This document shows, in pieces, positions 1 through 8,559 of a stretch of DNA of 64,000 bases. A program made the position numbers and the translations under genes. Each line of letters starts with the position of its first letter. Positions within the stretch are counted from its first letter, which is position 1. Below the pieces are notes generated by a model, which had not been told where the DNA came from, did not search any database, and worked only from the letters and a program-made list of their open reading frames with translations. Origin of the DNA: an uncultured Myxococcales bacterium (lineage in GTDB: Bacteria; Myxococcota_A; Bradymonadia; UBA7976; VGTA01); contig CAKZRU010000174.1 of assembly GCA_937146725.1 (NCBI GenBank), positions 1 to 64,000 on the forward strand. Direction: 5' to 3'.

Positions 1-188
1 GCTACAGCGATACAGCACATCCTTGGCGTAATGATCGCTATCAGTAAGTGATCAATATAAAAATCTTAATAAAAATAGCTCTATCGCTAAACTCATGGGA
101 TCAAATAGACATAAGCGTGATATTGCTTAGGTATTTGGCTTATGGCAAGCTGTCTTTCTCAACAAACCTTTTGAGTTAGGAAGCCCTC
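1..188. other. Stretch with no supported gene, upstream of the deaminase gene
   Basis: I see no complete gene here. Two frames are open from the window edge for about 45 to 50 bases (stops near positions 43-51), so the 3' end of an upstream gene could lie here, but that is too little to identify. The rest is A+T-rich and presumably holds the leader of the next gene. A TTAGGA sequence at about 176-181 precedes a possible TTG start at 189. Confidence 0.4.
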
Positions 189-206
189 TTGAGTACTTCA
201 AAAAAG

Positions 207-217
207 AAAAAAAAAAA
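207..217 (+). repeat. Run of 11 A, likely frameshift site at the 5' end of the deaminase gene
   Basis: A TTG at 189 with a fair SD opens a frame reading MSTSKKKKK and then stops soon after the A run. The frame that becomes the deaminase is already open from 193 and reads TVPTDEKQNEIDYLNRPYQ just after the run, but it has no normal start codon there. Removing one A (or adding two) would join the two into one protein. This can be a sequencing error, a natural indel, or transcriptional slippage. The sequence alone does not decide. Confidence 0.55.
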
Positions 218-303
218 CAGTCCCTACAGATGAAAAGCAAAACGAAATAGATTATTTAAATCGTCCATACCAAATATTCATTCATAATGTTGGACATCAT
301 GAT

Positions 304-1833
304 TTGTATTTTGATTTGTATACACTTGATGGCGAACCTTTGGGTTGGCATAAGCCTAATTCAGCCGGCTTTCTTAAGCTAGGAAATGCTCTGCAAGAAG
401 CGGTAAAGCGGACACCAGATTTATTTCAACTTGTCACTGAATATCAGGGGCAACAAGTAGGTGGATATTATGAGTTAGCCCAAGAAGTTCTGATTGAAAA
501 TGATGACATCACTACATCTAAAACCATGGGGATTTGGGAATGGGCTGAATCTGCTCAGCGCAATGAACATAAGCACTGCTCTCCCTTACTCAAACTAGCG
601 CCAAAAGAGATGAAGCTTTTATCAATTAAAAGGTTAATGATGCCGTTAATTGATGGCGCTCTATCAAAGTTTGAAAATTATGATGTGCGTAAGTTTAACC
701 ACTTTAAATTGTTCTTAGTGAGCTCAGGAAACAAAAACTCAAAAGCATCTACTCATAGCCTAACAGAAGTATTGGCAAAACTTACTCAACTCAGACTTAA
801 TGATTACAAGCTAATCACTGAAATTAGAGTCAAGGAAAAAGAAGAAAGAGCTGCTTTAAAAAAGGCTCGAGAAAAAGAAGAGCTGAAAGAAGAGCTGAAA
901 GAAGAGCTGAAAGAAGAGCTGAAAGAAGATCAGAAAGAAGAGCTGAAAGAAGATCAGAAAGAAGAGCTGAAAGAAGAGCAAAGACAAGAACAGTCCTTTC
1001 TTGTAGAAACACATTCAATTGAAAGCTCACCACATCACATCCAAGCTTCACAGTTATTAACCTTAGAACAAAAACTCCGTAAGTATGCTCTTGAGGTTGC
1101 TGATGAGTTGGAAGCTAAGGGTCAAAGCCGAGAAGATTGGTCTAAGCAGATTGCGATTCATCTTTCTGTCAACACAGGTACGCCAAGCATGATTGCTGCT
1201 TTGACTCTTGCTTTAGCTGAGTGGTCTCCCTTCATGCATATGATTACCAAAGCAAGAAAAAGCTTACAGAATACACCTGATGAGCCAACTGAGCTATATA
1301 ACGCTAATCTTTATCAAGTCACCTCAGTAAGCGAATGGATTGAAGTAGATCAACAGAACTTAGATCAGATTAATCAACAAGCGGTTAAGGAACTAAGAGC
1401 TTGGGCTAAGGAATATAAAAATAAACGTCCGATAAGACCCAAAGAGATGGATGATAAAGATGAGCGACTCTTTTTTCACCGCAAAGGCCTAAAAGAAGTT
1501 TTATGCGTTGTTGTGATTCAAAATCCCGAAAACAATGAGAAACTAGAGTTCATTCGTGGGGTTAATGTAGAAGTTTCACTACCCACCGGTACCTTATGCG
1601 CCGAACGTAATGCGATCAGCACTGCCTTTTGCAAGTTTCCACAATTAGAGCGCAAGAATATCAAAGCAGTGGCCGTACTGAGCCTAGACGAAAAGCTATC
1701 TAAACTAGGTCCCTGCGGTGCCTGCCAAGAGTGGCTAAAAAAGGTTCTTGAAGTTAATCCTGACCTAAGAGTTCTCAGCTTTAATAACCCAAATGCCGAA
1801 AAAGTCTATGTGAGGCCGGCTTTAATGATTTAG
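304..1833 (+). CDS. Coiled-coil protein with C-terminal cytidine deaminase-like domain
   Basis: The C-terminal 125 residues form a zinc-dependent cytidine deaminase fold: C432-A-E434-R supplies one zinc ligand and the catalytic glutamate, and P-C471-G-A-C474 the other two cysteines (numbered from the TTG at 304). The spacing and PCGACQEW sequence resemble free nucleoside/blasticidin-type deaminases. Upstream are a globular domain I do not recognise (residues 1-180) and a charged coiled coil built from KEEL repeats (about 190-230). The 304 start is a TTG and probably not the true one: the same frame reads convincing protein back to 193, beyond which an 11-A run separates it from a better start at 189. 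Substrate is unknown; free nucleoside, nucleotide, or nucleic acid in a defence or toxin role are all possible. It faces the leftward unknown gene that follows, with no clear terminator between them. Confidence 0.7.
   Translation: MYFDLYTLDGEPLGWHKPNSAGFLKLGNALQEAVKRTPDLFQLVTEYQGQQVGGYYELAQEVLIENDDITTSKTMGIWEWAESAQRNEHKHCSPLLKLAPKEMKLLSIKRLMMPLIDGALSKFENYDVRKFNHFKLFLVSSGNKNSKASTHSLTEVLAKLTQLRLNDYKLITEIRVKEKEERAALKKAREKEELKEELKEELKEELKEDQKEELKEDQKEELKEEQRQEQSFLVETHSIESSPHHIQASQLLTLEQKLRKYALEVADELEAKGQSREDWSKQIAIHLSVNTGTPSMIAALTLALAEWSPFMHMITKARKSLQNTPDEPTELYNANLYQVTSVSEWIEVDQQNLDQINQQAVKELRAWAKEYKNKRPIRPKEMDDKDERLFFHRKGLKEVLCVVVIQNPENNEKLEFIRGVNVEVSLPTGTLCAERNAISTAFCKFPQLERKNIKAVAVLSLDEKLSKLGPCGACQEWLKKVLEVNPDLRVLSFNNPNAEKVYVRPALMI
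877..984 (+). repeat. 12-bp tandem repeat encoding KEEL/KEDQ coiled coil
   Basis: Nine consecutive 12-base units, mostly GAAGAGCTGAAA with a GAAGATCAGAAA variant at units 5 and 7 and a diverged last unit. Each encodes four residues (EELK or EDQK), so copy changes keep the frame and lengthen or shorten a charged helix by about one turn. Confidence 0.9.
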
Positions 1834-1880
1834 CTTTGGTTGATGCACCAACGAATATCATCTTACCTTTATACCCCAAC

Positions 1881-4028
1881 CTAACGAAGCTCGCGAGAGT
1901 CCACATTTTGCTTGGCTTCAATGGGCGGTGGCTCACTAATAAATAATGCGAGTGTATCAAAAAAGCTTAGTTGGGGGCTGTGCCATGCATCCATATGCTT
2001 GGTGTGCTTCTGATGATTCTCTTGGTTGGCTCCTGATTTGAGGCCATTCCACAGCGCTAGGCGACTGTCTTCGAGCTTAATGATGAGTTTGTAGGGCCAT
2101 TTGCGTTTGAGTTGACGATTGAGCGCATAGATCCACAGGGCACCTGCCCCTGTGTTGGGCATGAGTTGGCTGAGGTCTAGCGGACTAAGTTCACTGCGGA
2201 AGGGTAGATCATTCTTGAGTAAAAGACCTTGCTCACTGACTAAACCTGCCGGATAAGGACGTACGCTATTAAGAAGATCTTCTAATTCAAAGTGATCATG
2301 CTGTCCCCATAAAATATCAAAGGCAACATACGCACTTAGTGAGGGTGGAGTATGATTGAGTCGATCAGTGTAGTATTTGATATTGGCCTTGATACTTAAT
2401 GAGGCGCTTTCAGGGTCTTTAAGCTCCAAAAAGCGTCCCCAATTTTCAATGCGACTTCTCGCTTCATATACTTCTAATTGTCTTCTAAAGAAGGGTCTTG
2501 CCTTTTCGGCCCAAGCGGCTTGAACCTTAGTGGCTCTGAGAGCCAAACCAATGGGTGCGCCCAAAACTCGCTTCATCTGATCATCAGATAAAAATTGCTC
2601 GATGGCAGATAAAGTTTTAGGCATGATCGCTACACTTTCTGCAAAGCTATATTCGAGTCCTTCTTGCTTCAACTCATCCGCTTCTGTTTCACTGACTGCA
2701 ATCAAGTGTTTTTGGGCCGGACGATTGGCAAAAAATGAGGCCCGTCCTATAATATCTTGCATATGACGCTTAACGACTGAGCTAAGCATAATGCCCTTAA
2801 ACTTGGTTTTTAAAAAGTCTTCGGCACGCTTTTTACCTTCAGGATGCCTAAAAAGATACTGCGCAAGGGCAATGGGTAACATCAGTCGTCCATCCAAAGG
2901 CTTCATAGGTCGCATATAGGCCTTAAAAATATGGGGCCAAGCCGGTAAAGATTTAAGGGCTGCGATTAAGGCGGCTTCACACCAAGACGCTGATAACTTG
3001 GCTAAGTCCGCTTCATTGAGCGTTGCCATTAACATCAAGCTAGCCCAAGACCAACTTTGAGAGTGCTTTCCTAAGCCATCAATAATCCCTTCTTCATAGC
3101 TTAGAAAGTCGCTGAGTATCTGCCATTCTTTTTGACTTTGATCAGCCACAGTAAAATCATCTACAAAGGGGTTAATCGGTGTGAGAGGTGCTGTGGCATG
3201 TATGATGCTGATCTGAAGCTTTAATGGCTTTTCGCGCTCTTTTTTGACTCCACTTTCTTGCTCTTTTTCTGTCTTTTGTGCCTTTTGTACGCCTTGATCA
3301 TGCCAAGTCCAACCCTCATTCACTTTACTGGGTGCCTTTGGGCCTCGAATCACCACAGCAAAAGCCCAGTTTGGACTACGTAAAATCAGACTTTTGCCAC
3401 GGAGTTCACTCTGCAACTCTTTAGCGCTAGGTTTACTTTGTCCCAAGATTGAATCCATCCCAATAGCGCGAGTACTTCTTGCCCCATTGGGTAAGGTTGG
3501 TCTTTTTTTACCTTTAAGGCCTGTCTCTGGCGGTTTTTCTTGCGGACGTTCAATCGCTCTTGTGCAACCAAACCAATCGATTTGGGCGAGTTCAGTTCCT
3601 TTTGGTAGCTCTACTTTAAAACTTAAACTACTTGTGCCTTGCTTCAGCGCTGACCAAGTGCTGTCTTTGATCTGCTTAGCAAGCTGACGCAAGCCTCGTT
3701 GAGCCGGTTCAAGACTATGCTTTTGCTTGGTCATATCTGCCAAATACCAATTTAGTTCCAAAGCACAACCACTGGTCAAATGCGAAAGCTCGGTACTAAT
3801 CTTTGCCTGCTCTTTTTCGGTAAGATGGACTAGCCTTTGACGTACGGCAAGCGCATCACCTTTGTTTCGTCTAAGACTAATAATTTGACCATTATGAGTT
3901 TTTTGCCATTGCAGATCAGTCTTGTTTTTTTTAGCGCTTGCTTCAGCAAAGCATAAGCTCACGACCGCAATGATTAAGAAGAGCTTGAGGCTAAAGAAAT
4001 TACTCATAAAACCCTTTGATTCTTTCAT
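1881..4028 (-). CDS. Large secreted protein of unknown function
   Basis: A 715-residue protein with an N-terminal signal peptide: after a short basic start, a hydrophobic stretch (about residues 12-24) ends at a likely cleavage site near AEASA. The mature part is largely hydrophilic with a basic, Lys-rich segment around residues 250-270 and otherwise helical-looking sequence; I recognise no domain or catalytic motif. Two starts are possible, the ATG at 4028 (preceded by AAAGGGGG) and a second ATG seven codons later (preceded by AAAGGG); both leave the signal peptide intact. It lies 56 bases after the AlbA_2 gene on the same strand, so the two may be cotranscribed. Export to the periplasm or cell surface is inferred from the signal peptide only. 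Confidence 0.7.
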   Translation of the reverse strand: MKESKGFMSNFFSLKLFLIIAVVSLCFAEASAKKNKTDLQWQKTHNGQIISLRRNKGDALAVRQRLVHLTEKEQAKISTELSHLTSGCALELNWYLADMTKQKHSLEPAQRGLRQLAKQIKDSTWSALKQGTSSLSFKVELPKGTELAQIDWFGCTRAIERPQEKPPETGLKGKKRPTLPNGARSTRAIGMDSILGQSKPSAKELQSELRGKSLILRSPNWAFAVVIRGPKAPSKVNEGWTWHDQGVQKAQKTEKEQESGVKKEREKPLKLQISIIHATAPLTPINPFVDDFTVADQSQKEWQILSDFLSYEEGIIDGLGKHSQSWSWASLMLMATLNEADLAKLSASWCEAALIAALKSLPAWPHIFKAYMRPMKPLDGRLMLPIALAQYLFRHPEGKKRAEDFLKTKFKGIMLSSVVKRHMQDIIGRASFFANRPAQKHLIAVSETEADELKQEGLEYSFAESVAIMPKTLSAIEQFLSDDQMKRVLGAPIGLALRATKVQAAWAEKARPFFRRQLEVYEARSRIENWGRFLELKDPESASLSIKANIKYYTDRLNHTPPSLSAYVAFDILWGQHDHFELEDLLNSVRPYPAGLVSEQGLLLKNDLPFRSELSPLDLSQLMPNTGAGALWIYALNRQLKRKWPYKLIIKLEDSRLALWNGLKSGANQENHQKHTKHMDAWHSPQLSFFDTLALFISEPPPIEAKQNVDSRELR

Positions 4029-4084
4029 TGAGCCCCCTTTATGGATTTAGCTTTAGTTTCATATATATACATCAAATCAAAACC

Positions 4085-5155
4085 TTATATTTTTTGTGAG
4101 GCAACCCATTCCATAGCCTGTCTAATCGCAGGAAAAGAAATCAAATCCAACTCTCCATTGCTTGGAATCGAGTCATCTGCATATACCGACCATAGCAACT
4201 TTGCATCACTCTTCAAGGCATTCATATTATTCCGGTGAACGCAGACCCAAATACACAAGGCAAATACTTCTTGAGTCGGAAAAAGTGGGGTTGAGTGATA
4301 GCGAAAAAATGAACTATGCCCTGGCCTTTGAGTATAATGTGTCTGGTTTAAGTCTTCCATGCGTTTACGTACCTCTTTACCAATAAAAGCTCTAGGCAAG
4401 GTAAGTTCAACGCCCACATGCTTGGCCATGACTCGACCATAGTTATGCACAAAGGTTCTAAGCATCACAAAGCAGCGCGGACCTCTTTGATCATGATGAT
4501 CCGGCTCCGGTTCTCCAAAATGTCCAAACTTGGATAAGGTCACCTTGGGTAAACTTGTTCGGCGAATCACATCTTCAAGATGCAAATGACTCATGGGACG
4601 AGACTTTCCAGCGACTCTTAAATAGTATCGGTGATCTTTGGCCTGATGAGGCGCTTCTTCACTACGAGGTAAGTCAATAATATAAATCGCTTTGGTGATG
4701 TTAGTGCCCCCCCCATTCTCATTCTTTTGATCTTGCTCACTTTGATTCGCTTTAGGTTGCGCTTTATCAAGCTCAAATTGCGTTTCGGAGTCCACTGTCA
4801 CTTCAAACACATTAAAGGTCTTTAATAAAGGTGTGACCGAGCTTGAGACGACATCTTCAAGCCACTCTCGAGTCCCCCCTTTGAGTTGTGTATTGACCCC
4901 TTGATCAAGACTGCCATCATCCCTCATCCCAATAATCAACAAGCCTCCAGCTCCATTGGTAAAGGCCGAAACCTGCTTACTAAGAAGCATTAAGAAATCA
5001 GATTGAATATCACTCCCACTGCTCAGCCATTCGGAGGACTTGAACTCTTGAAAGTCATGCTCATGAGGATCAAGACCCTGCAGGCGGCGAATGGACCAAT
5101 GCTGACTTAAGTCTTGATGTGTATTCTGAGTATTTACCGGATTTGAATGCATCAT
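4085..5155 (-). CDS. AlbA_2 (Schlafen-type) domain protein
   Basis: The N-terminal half (about residues 30-170) fits the AlbA_2 family: an early EFKSS motif, then a helix ending VSAFTNGAGG and the strand LLIIGMRDDGS, the usual glycine-rich signature. AlbA_2 domains are related to Schlafen proteins and in bacteria occur in putative nucleic-acid-binding or ATP-binding regulators, often linked to stress or defence. The segment around 120-150 is charged and low in complexity. The C-terminal 150 residues match nothing I know. The start is one of two adjacent ATG codons with a weak SD. It is transcribed away from the methyltransferase gene at 5280 and towards the unknown secreted protein. Confidence 0.75.
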   Translation of the reverse strand: MMHSNPVNTQNTHQDLSQHWSIRRLQGLDPHEHDFQEFKSSEWLSSGSDIQSDFLMLLSKQVSAFTNGAGGLLIIGMRDDGSLDQGVNTQLKGGTREWLEDVVSSSVTPLLKTFNVFEVTVDSETQFELDKAQPKANQSEQDQKNENGGGTNITKAIYIIDLPRSEEAPHQAKDHRYYLRVAGKSRPMSHLHLEDVIRRTSLPKVTLSKFGHFGEPEPDHHDQRGPRCFVMLRTFVHNYGRVMAKHVGVELTLPRAFIGKEVRKRMEDLNQTHYTQRPGHSSFFRYHSTPLFPTQEVFALCIWVCVHRNNMNALKSDAKLLWSVYADDSIPSNGELDLISFPAIRQAMEWVASQKI

Positions 5156-5279
5156 CTACTCGACTTTAGACTATGGTTAGACTAGGTGGTATAAAACACT
5201 TTAACAAAAAGCGTCTTATTCAGTGAACTTATTCCGTATAAAAAGCTGATGATGAGTTAAACTAAAGAGGTCATAAATT

Positions 5280-6155
5280 ATGTCTGAACCCGATAATACA
5301 GCTAAACTAGAATCTTCTCCGACTCATGAGGAAGAAAGCGAAGAACTCGACTTTGATCTTCATGCCGGTACCACGCAGTTTTATGAAGATCCCTATTATT
5401 ATGATTATGAGTTTAAAACCCGTCGTGAGGATGTTCAATTTTATACCGAGCGCTACAAAGAAGCTCAGGGTTGGTGTGTGGAACTTGGTGTAGGTACCGG
5501 AAGAATAGCGGCACCGGCGGTTCGCTCTGGCGCTAAAGTCATCGGGGTTGATCTACATGAAGGTATGCTCAAGGTCGCTGAAGAAAGACGACAAAAATTG
5601 GCCAAAGCCAAGCGCGGAAACTTACGTTTGGTACAAGGCGATATGCGAGCCTTTGCTTTGGGTGAAACATTCCCTTTGATCACCCTTCCCTTTAACGCTT
5701 TACAGCATATGTATACCATTGAAGATGCCAAAGCCTGCTTAAGATGCGTACATGATCACCTACAAGAGGGTGGTTTAATGATCTTTGATGTGCTCATGCC
5801 TGACTTTGAATACCTAAATCGACCTTCCTTTGCTCGTTTTCAAGGCGTGGACTTTAGGCATCCAACTTGGGGTGCAACCTACAATTATAGCGAACAAAGC
5901 GCTTATGATCATGTAAGACAGTTAAATCAAGTATGGTTTTACTATGATCGAGTCGATCCACCTTTGGGTGAGGAATGTGATGCACCTGAACACCATAGTA
6001 TTCAGCTTTCACACCGCTATTATTACCCTCAAGAACTCGCCTTATTATTGGATGTTTGTGGCTTTGAGATCTTACATCTTGCCGGAGATTTTGAGGGGGG
6101 GCCAGTCGCTGAGGGTAATGAGTCTTTGGTCTATCATTGCCGCCGCAAAGCCTAA
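5280..6155 (+). CDS. Class I SAM-dependent methyltransferase
   Basis: A cytosolic methyltransferase of the Rossmann type. Motif I is VELGVGTGR (residues about 67-75), followed by an acidic post-I strand VIGVDLHEGML, a motif II-like VQGDMRAF and the common GGLMIFDVLMPD strand. The N-terminal 50 residues are acidic and rich in Tyr around position 40. The C-terminal third carries a beta-rich segment with conserved-looking aromatic residues typical of small-molecule methyltransferases of the UbiE/Methyltransf_25 group. The ATG is preceded by AGAGG at nine bases. The gene stands alone between a divergent and a convergent neighbour, so the substrate cannot be inferred. Confidence 0.8.
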   Translation: MSEPDNTAKLESSPTHEEESEELDFDLHAGTTQFYEDPYYYDYEFKTRREDVQFYTERYKEAQGWCVELGVGTGRIAAPAVRSGAKVIGVDLHEGMLKVAEERRQKLAKAKRGNLRLVQGDMRAFALGETFPLITLPFNALQHMYTIEDAKACLRCVHDHLQEGGLMIFDVLMPDFEYLNRPSFARFQGVDFRHPTWGATYNYSEQSAYDHVRQLNQVWFYYDRVDPPLGEECDAPEHHSIQLSHRYYYPQELALLLDVCGFEILHLAGDFEGGPVAEGNESLVYHCRRKA

Positions 6156-6177
6156 GTAAACATACCAAATGAGTCGC

Positions 6178-6993
6178 TTATTTTCTTGATTTAGAAATAC
6201 GAGTTCTTCTGCCTCTCCACCGTTGCCATTCTTTTTGATCTTCACCTAAATGTGTGTGTGGCGGTGGCTTTTTACCTTGGGCTATGGCTTCTAATTGGGC
6301 TTGGGTTTGGGGTGGATTAGGGTTTATATGCAAGCTACCCAAGCAAGCATCGATTTTAGGTGCATTTTCTAAGCCTAAATAATGAGCCCCGCTTTCTTTG
6401 GAAATGGGTAATTCCATAATTTCTTCATCTTGATCGATACAAAAGGCCTGCAAAGTGGGATCATTAACCGGCCATGTATAGGCGAGCCAACGGCCTTGAT
6501 CTTGATGATTATCCACCAAAATATAATATTGGCCTAAGCGCCCGTATTCCTTTTGACTTTTTTGATCGATAACTCGTTTAAAATCGTGTCTAAGTAAAGT
6601 CGTATTAAATTGATCATTTTTGACCTCGCCTTTCAGTTCACCAATGGTACAGACACGACCAAGCTTTGGTATGCATTGTCGCTCGGCCCAATGTAGCGTT
6701 CTTAGGGTAGAAACAGCCATTCGAGCAGAGTGTTTTCGGCCAGAACCTACTATATTAGCCACACCAAAATAAGCCATATAAACGGCGATTAAAACTAAGC
6801 CATGTATGCTCCAGGCAAACCAATGAGGAAGCTTGCTTTGCGCCTCATTTTGATTACGTTTGAGCACCAAAATAATCAAGTTAATCACACAGACGGCTAA
6901 CATTGAAATGAGGGCAATCTCAACAGAGATCAAAAATGTCACAAAGGATATTATATAAAGACTATAAAATAAGCTTCGACTAAGAGAGTTCAT
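6178..6993 (-). CDS. Membrane protein with pilin-like extracytoplasmic domain
   Basis: The first 90 residues hold two to three membrane segments (about 8-25, 27-45 and 66-86). The remainder is soluble. Its beginning, an ARMAVSTLRTLHWAERQC helix followed by a short GRVCTIGEL turn, resembles the start of deltaproteobacterial pilin-like periplasmic domains, in which a helix of the type TLRTLxxAQ precedes a small beta domain; the later YYILVDNHQ and WLAYTWPVND segments fit that too. This likeness is my own reading and not a firm family assignment. The ATG has AAGG at nine bases. The C-terminus is basic (RGRRTRISKSRK). Confidence 0.6.
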   Translation of the reverse strand: MNSLSRSLFYSLYIISFVTFLISVEIALISMLAVCVINLIILVLKRNQNEAQSKLPHWFAWSIHGLVLIAVYMAYFGVANIVGSGRKHSARMAVSTLRTLHWAERQCIPKLGRVCTIGELKGEVKNDQFNTTLLRHDFKRVIDQKSQKEYGRLGQYYILVDNHQDQGRWLAYTWPVNDPTLQAFCIDQDEEIMELPISKESGAHYLGLENAPKIDACLGSLHINPNPPQTQAQLEAIAQGKKPPPHTHLGEDQKEWQRWRGRRTRISKSRK

Positions 6994-7113
6994 ATTTGAA
7001 ACCTTAATGAGTTAAAATTTAGCGAGTTCTACAAAGTGCTACGGCTATGCATATAGATCAGTTTTTTGAGTCTGGGTTTCTAGTTGGATACTTAGTGAGT
7101 TATACTTAGTGAT

Positions 7114-8559
7114 TCAGACCAACTGTAGCCATAATAAAAAGCGTCGATAGCCACAAATGATTTGAGCTAAGTCACCCTCAGTAAATTGTCTTTGCTCATC
7201 ATAACAGGGTGCAAACCCTTGCAACCAATGAGTATTTTCCTGATTTGGAGCGGTCGACAAAATGATTGCTTCTCGATCTTCGGTCGCTGGCGCTAAAACA
7301 AGATCATACCAAAAGATAAAGCCATCAGCTCGTCCGCTTTGGGTGATGGGTGCCATGCTCAAGGTTTGACCAAGCATAGAAATCTCGTTTTCAAAATCAA
7401 AGTCTACAACCGCGATGGGCTCATGTAAAAGGGTGTAATCAAAGCGTCCTAGATCTAACTGTAAAACTCTAGGGTCTCTTAAGCGATTAAAGGTGCTTAA
7501 ATCAAAGCCACAAGAGTCATCCACATGAAAACGAGCCCGTAATTCATCACTTTCCACCAAAGCACACCAAACTTTTGCTTGAGCCGGAATCACTTTAGCA
7601 TTGGGATTTAATAGATGTTGCTGTGCATGCCTAAAGGTATTCAGTGCATCCTCGCCCAAAAGACTCACATCAAAGATTTCACTGATTAAAAGATCGGCCT
7701 TACTAGGGATATCAACGCCGACTTGTAATGATGTTGAACGGCCTTCAACCAAATGGATCTGCTCATCATAGCCATTTTTCTTAAAGATCTCACTGGCTGC
7801 CTTTGCGACCTCTGGTTCACTTTCAACAGCAATCACTTTTTGAGCGCCGGCTCTTGCCGCCATAAGTGAAAGTAATCCGGCCCCACACCCAATATCTAAA
7901 ACAGTATCACCCTCTTCTAAGCGAGCAATAATTGCTTCCTCAAAAGCTTGGTTACGAGGATGATCATTCATCATCGGAAAGTGCCAAGTCGGTACTCTTT
8001 GATTGAGCAGCTCCGAGAGTTGCTTAATGGCACTTGGATGGCTTGGGTCTAAGGCAGCTACTGCGCTCAAAGACTGAATGGCTTTGCTACGCTCATTGAG
8101 TTTAAGATATACATGAGCAAAGGCTTGATGAACTCCCACCTGACGATCATCTAAACGTAAAGCTCTATTCAATATCCGTAGGGCTTCTTGCTGAAAACCA
8201 AACATAGATAGACGCTGAGCATAAATGACCAAGCGATCTTGGCTCACTTCATTACTTTCGATCAGACTTCTGATTTGGGCTAGCCAATGATCATGCTCTT
8301 GAAGTTGAAAATAACATTCTGCAAGTTGCTGTCTTCGTTCAAAAGCTGAATTGCCCTCTCCTTGCTCAATCAATAATAAATACAGTTCTTTAGCTTCAGT
8401 CCATGCTTTACGCCCCATCATTGAACGGGCAACACCTTCTAAAAGATTAGCCTGCTCGGGATTTTGCTCAAAAGCTTCTAAAAATAAAGTCTCAGCCTTG
8501 CTATACTGTCCTTGGCTAAGGCAAAAACGAGCCTGTTCCTCTAAAGAAAGATTACTCAA
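7114..8559 (-). CDS. TPR protein arginine methyltransferase-like enzyme (PRMT7/9-like)
   Basis: Residues 1-185 are TPR-type helical repeats (for example QGQYSKAETLFLEAFEQNP). Residues 190-340 match the protein arginine methyltransferase core: a WHFPMMNDHPRN entry segment, SAM motif I VLDIGCGAG (220-228), the acidic post-I residue E246, and a double-E loop SEIFDVSLLGE (E294 and E303), followed by HAQQHLLNPNAKVIPAQAKVW, very like eukaryotic PRMT7 and PRMT9; human PRMT9 also has N-terminal TPRs. The C-terminal 140 residues would be the beta-barrel substrate domain. The start is a TTG overlapping the kinase stop codon by eight bases, with a GAGGAG SD inside the kinase 3' end, so the two are translationally coupled. 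Expected activity is arginine methylation; the targets, and whether it acts on proteins at all, are inferred. PRMTs are uncommon in bacteria. Confidence 0.8.
   Translation of the reverse strand: MSNLSLEEQARFCLSQGQYSKAETLFLEAFEQNPEQANLLEGVARSMMGRKAWTEAKELYLLLIEQGEGNSAFERRQQLAECYFQLQEHDHWLAQIRSLIESNEVSQDRLVIYAQRLSMFGFQQEALRILNRALRLDDRQVGVHQAFAHVYLKLNERSKAIQSLSAVAALDPSHPSAIKQLSELLNQRVPTWHFPMMNDHPRNQAFEEAIIARLEEGDTVLDIGCGAGLLSLMAARAGAQKVIAVESEPEVAKAASEIFKKNGYDEQIHLVEGRSTSLQVGVDIPSKADLLISEIFDVSLLGEDALNTFRHAQQHLLNPNAKVIPAQAKVWCALVESDELRARFHVDDSCGFDLSTFNRLRDPRVLQLDLGRFDYTLLHEPIAVVDFDFENEISMLGQTLSMAPITQSGRADGFIFWYDLVLAPATEDREAIILSTAPNQENTHWLQGFAPCYDEQRQFTEGDLAQIICGYRRFLLWLQLV

Noticed and set aside
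830-1051. Leu-rich frame on the minus strand within the deaminase gene
   Set aside because: Shadow of the coiled-coil repeat; periodic Leu/Ala codons follow from the repeat on the other strand.
1836-1853. TTGGT/ACCAA stem between the deaminase and the next, convergent gene
   Set aside because: Five-base stem without a U-tract.
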